Shown one piece after another: positions 63,273-64,000 of a DNA stretch of 64,000 bases. This DNA is from a virus: the IMG/VR virus record IMGVR_UViG_3300002835_000049, positions 1-64,000 of that record; one strand, given 5' to 3'. A program made the position numbers and the translations under genes. Below the pieces are notes generated by a model that saw nothing but the letters and a program-made list of their open reading frames with translations, ran no database searches and was not told the DNA's origin. Numbering within the stretch: the first letter of the stretch is position 1; the number at the start of each line of letters is the position of its first letter.

Positions 63273-63692
63273 ACTTGGTTGAGCTGGGTATATTCTATCG
63301 GGGTTACCCCACTTTGATTCATAGGTATACATTCTTTTGAGTTCATCGGGGATGTATTGATAAGTATTCTTGTAGTGGTCGCTTATCTTGGTTCGGAACT
63401 TGTGCATATCATCATCTTGAGTTGGGGATAGTTCCTCAAGGAACCCCCCAATTGCGTAAGAGGAGTTGTAGTCATTCTCTGGGTCCTTAAGTTTTATCTT
63501 CCAATAGGGGTTTAATGGAATGTTGAGGTAATCGGATAACATATAGAAGTCAACGTATAGGTCAATGACTGTTATAGAATCATACTTCTTATAATCATCC
63601 CCATACTTCCATCCTTTAATGAATGGGTATTTCTTTGCTGTAGCTTTGGTTGTTATATCAAACCCTTTATCTATTAATTTATTTTCTTTCAT
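63243..63692 (-). CDS. hypothetical protein, 149 aa
   Basis: From Met 63692 (MKENKLIDKGFDITTKATAK), with SITVIDLYVDFYMLSDYLNI, HKFRTKISDHYKNTYQYIPD. The 36-codon longer frame starts across the divergent promoter and is AT-rich, so the shorter start is preferred. Unknown function. Confidence 0.72.
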   Translation of the reverse strand: MKENKLIDKGFDITTKATAKKYPFIKGWKYGDDYKKYDSITVIDLYVDFYMLSDYLNIPLNPYWKIKLKDPENDYNSSYAIGGFLEELSPTQDDDMHKFRTKISDHYKNTYQYIPDELKRMYTYESKWGNPDRIYPAQPSVHNFIVYNE

Positions 63693-64000
63693 ATTGTATA
63701 AATATATTGAAATAATGTTTGTGTATGTAATATATAATTTGAATTTATTTGGTATTGTGAAAACAATATCATATCTTTGTACCACAGAATCGGTAATCAC
63801 TCCGGATGGGGGCGCGACGATAGGGTTGGAAGAGTAGACTCCACAGCGCTTTATATATTTTTATATAAATCCCCCATCCTATTCATTGAAAGATATCCCT
63901 TTCATATCTTCAGATATCTTTAATCCCCCCACTATCCATTGGTTCTTAACATCTATCTCACATATAATATTCTTATTTAAATTGTCACTCCACCATAACA
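63693..64000. other. intergenic region at the right edge
   Basis: It holds a rightward promoter at 63748-63779 and then about 220 nt without a supported gene. The stretch after 63780 may be the leader of a transcript continuing beyond the window. Confidence 0.5.
63748..63779 (+). promoter_or_regulatory. Bacteroidota-type promoter reading rightwards
   Basis: TTTG (63748-63751), 20 bp, TATCTTTG (63772-63779). Confidence 0.8.

Overview
The window looks like part of the genome of a large tailed phage that infects a Bacteroidota host, probably a flavobacterium. It is AT-rich (roughly 30% GC by eye) and densely packed with short, mostly minus-strand genes whose starts and stops often overlap. It carries repeated promoters of the Bacteroidota type (TTTG, 19-20 bp, TAnnTTTG), a holin, a GH19 endolysin, free-standing homing endonucleases, and many small families typical of Bacteroidota phages. 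No terminase, portal, capsid or polymerase gene lies inside the window, so the virion type is not settled here.

Layout. 1-2050: two tandem copies of a Thr/Pro-linker surface protein and a zinc-ribbon protein. 2050-15050: a minus-strand tRNA belt of about 26 recognisable tRNAs covering all 20 amino acids. Small lipoproteins, the holin, HNH and PD-(D/E)XK-type endonucleases and several structured non-coding segments are interspersed in it. 15050-23000: candidate virion proteins (547, 266, 207 and 209 aa) and a HExxH metallopeptidase. 23000-29500: small membrane proteins, two HAD phosphatases and a full-length DnaK. 29500-36250: a run of short proteins sharing an N-terminal tag, two GIY-YIG-type proteins and the endolysin. 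36250-44000: a metallophosphoesterase, an FKBP/SlyD isomerase, a tagged lysozyme-like protein and an enlarged thymidylate synthase. 44000-52700: many hypothetical genes, two repeat proteins with a half-conserved, half-variable 22-residue unit, and ClpP. 52700-64000: more tagged proteins, a glycosyltransferase with a beta-propeller protein, a third repeat protein, and a run of small paralogous proteins ending in G-rich, hairpin-rich non-coding DNA.

Three things stand out. (1) About 20 otherwise unrelated proteins begin with a short sequence of the type M-K-[hydrophobic]3-T-E-x-Q-Y-x-x-L-x-E, or a longer form ending in I-S-E-Q or L-x-E-Q. This resembles the cleaved capsid-targeting peptide of T4 internal proteins, and I infer a virion-cargo tag. 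(2) Five tRNAs carry T-loop AGCRTWA together with an A-G D-loop in place of TTCRA and G-G, and one more swaps G19-C56 for A19-U56, so the tRNA elbow appears to have been rewired by covariation. (3) The gaps of the tRNA belt hold strongly self-complementary segments with tetraloop hairpins, including one of about 200 nt closed by an 11-bp stem and a two-copy element with pseudoknot topology. The phage also carries a proteostasis set (DnaK, SlyD-like FKBP, ClpP, three HExxH proteins) and predicted RNA-repair-type proteins (two HADs, a cREC-like receiver domain, a phosphoesterase), which may fit with replacing or protecting tRNAs during infection.
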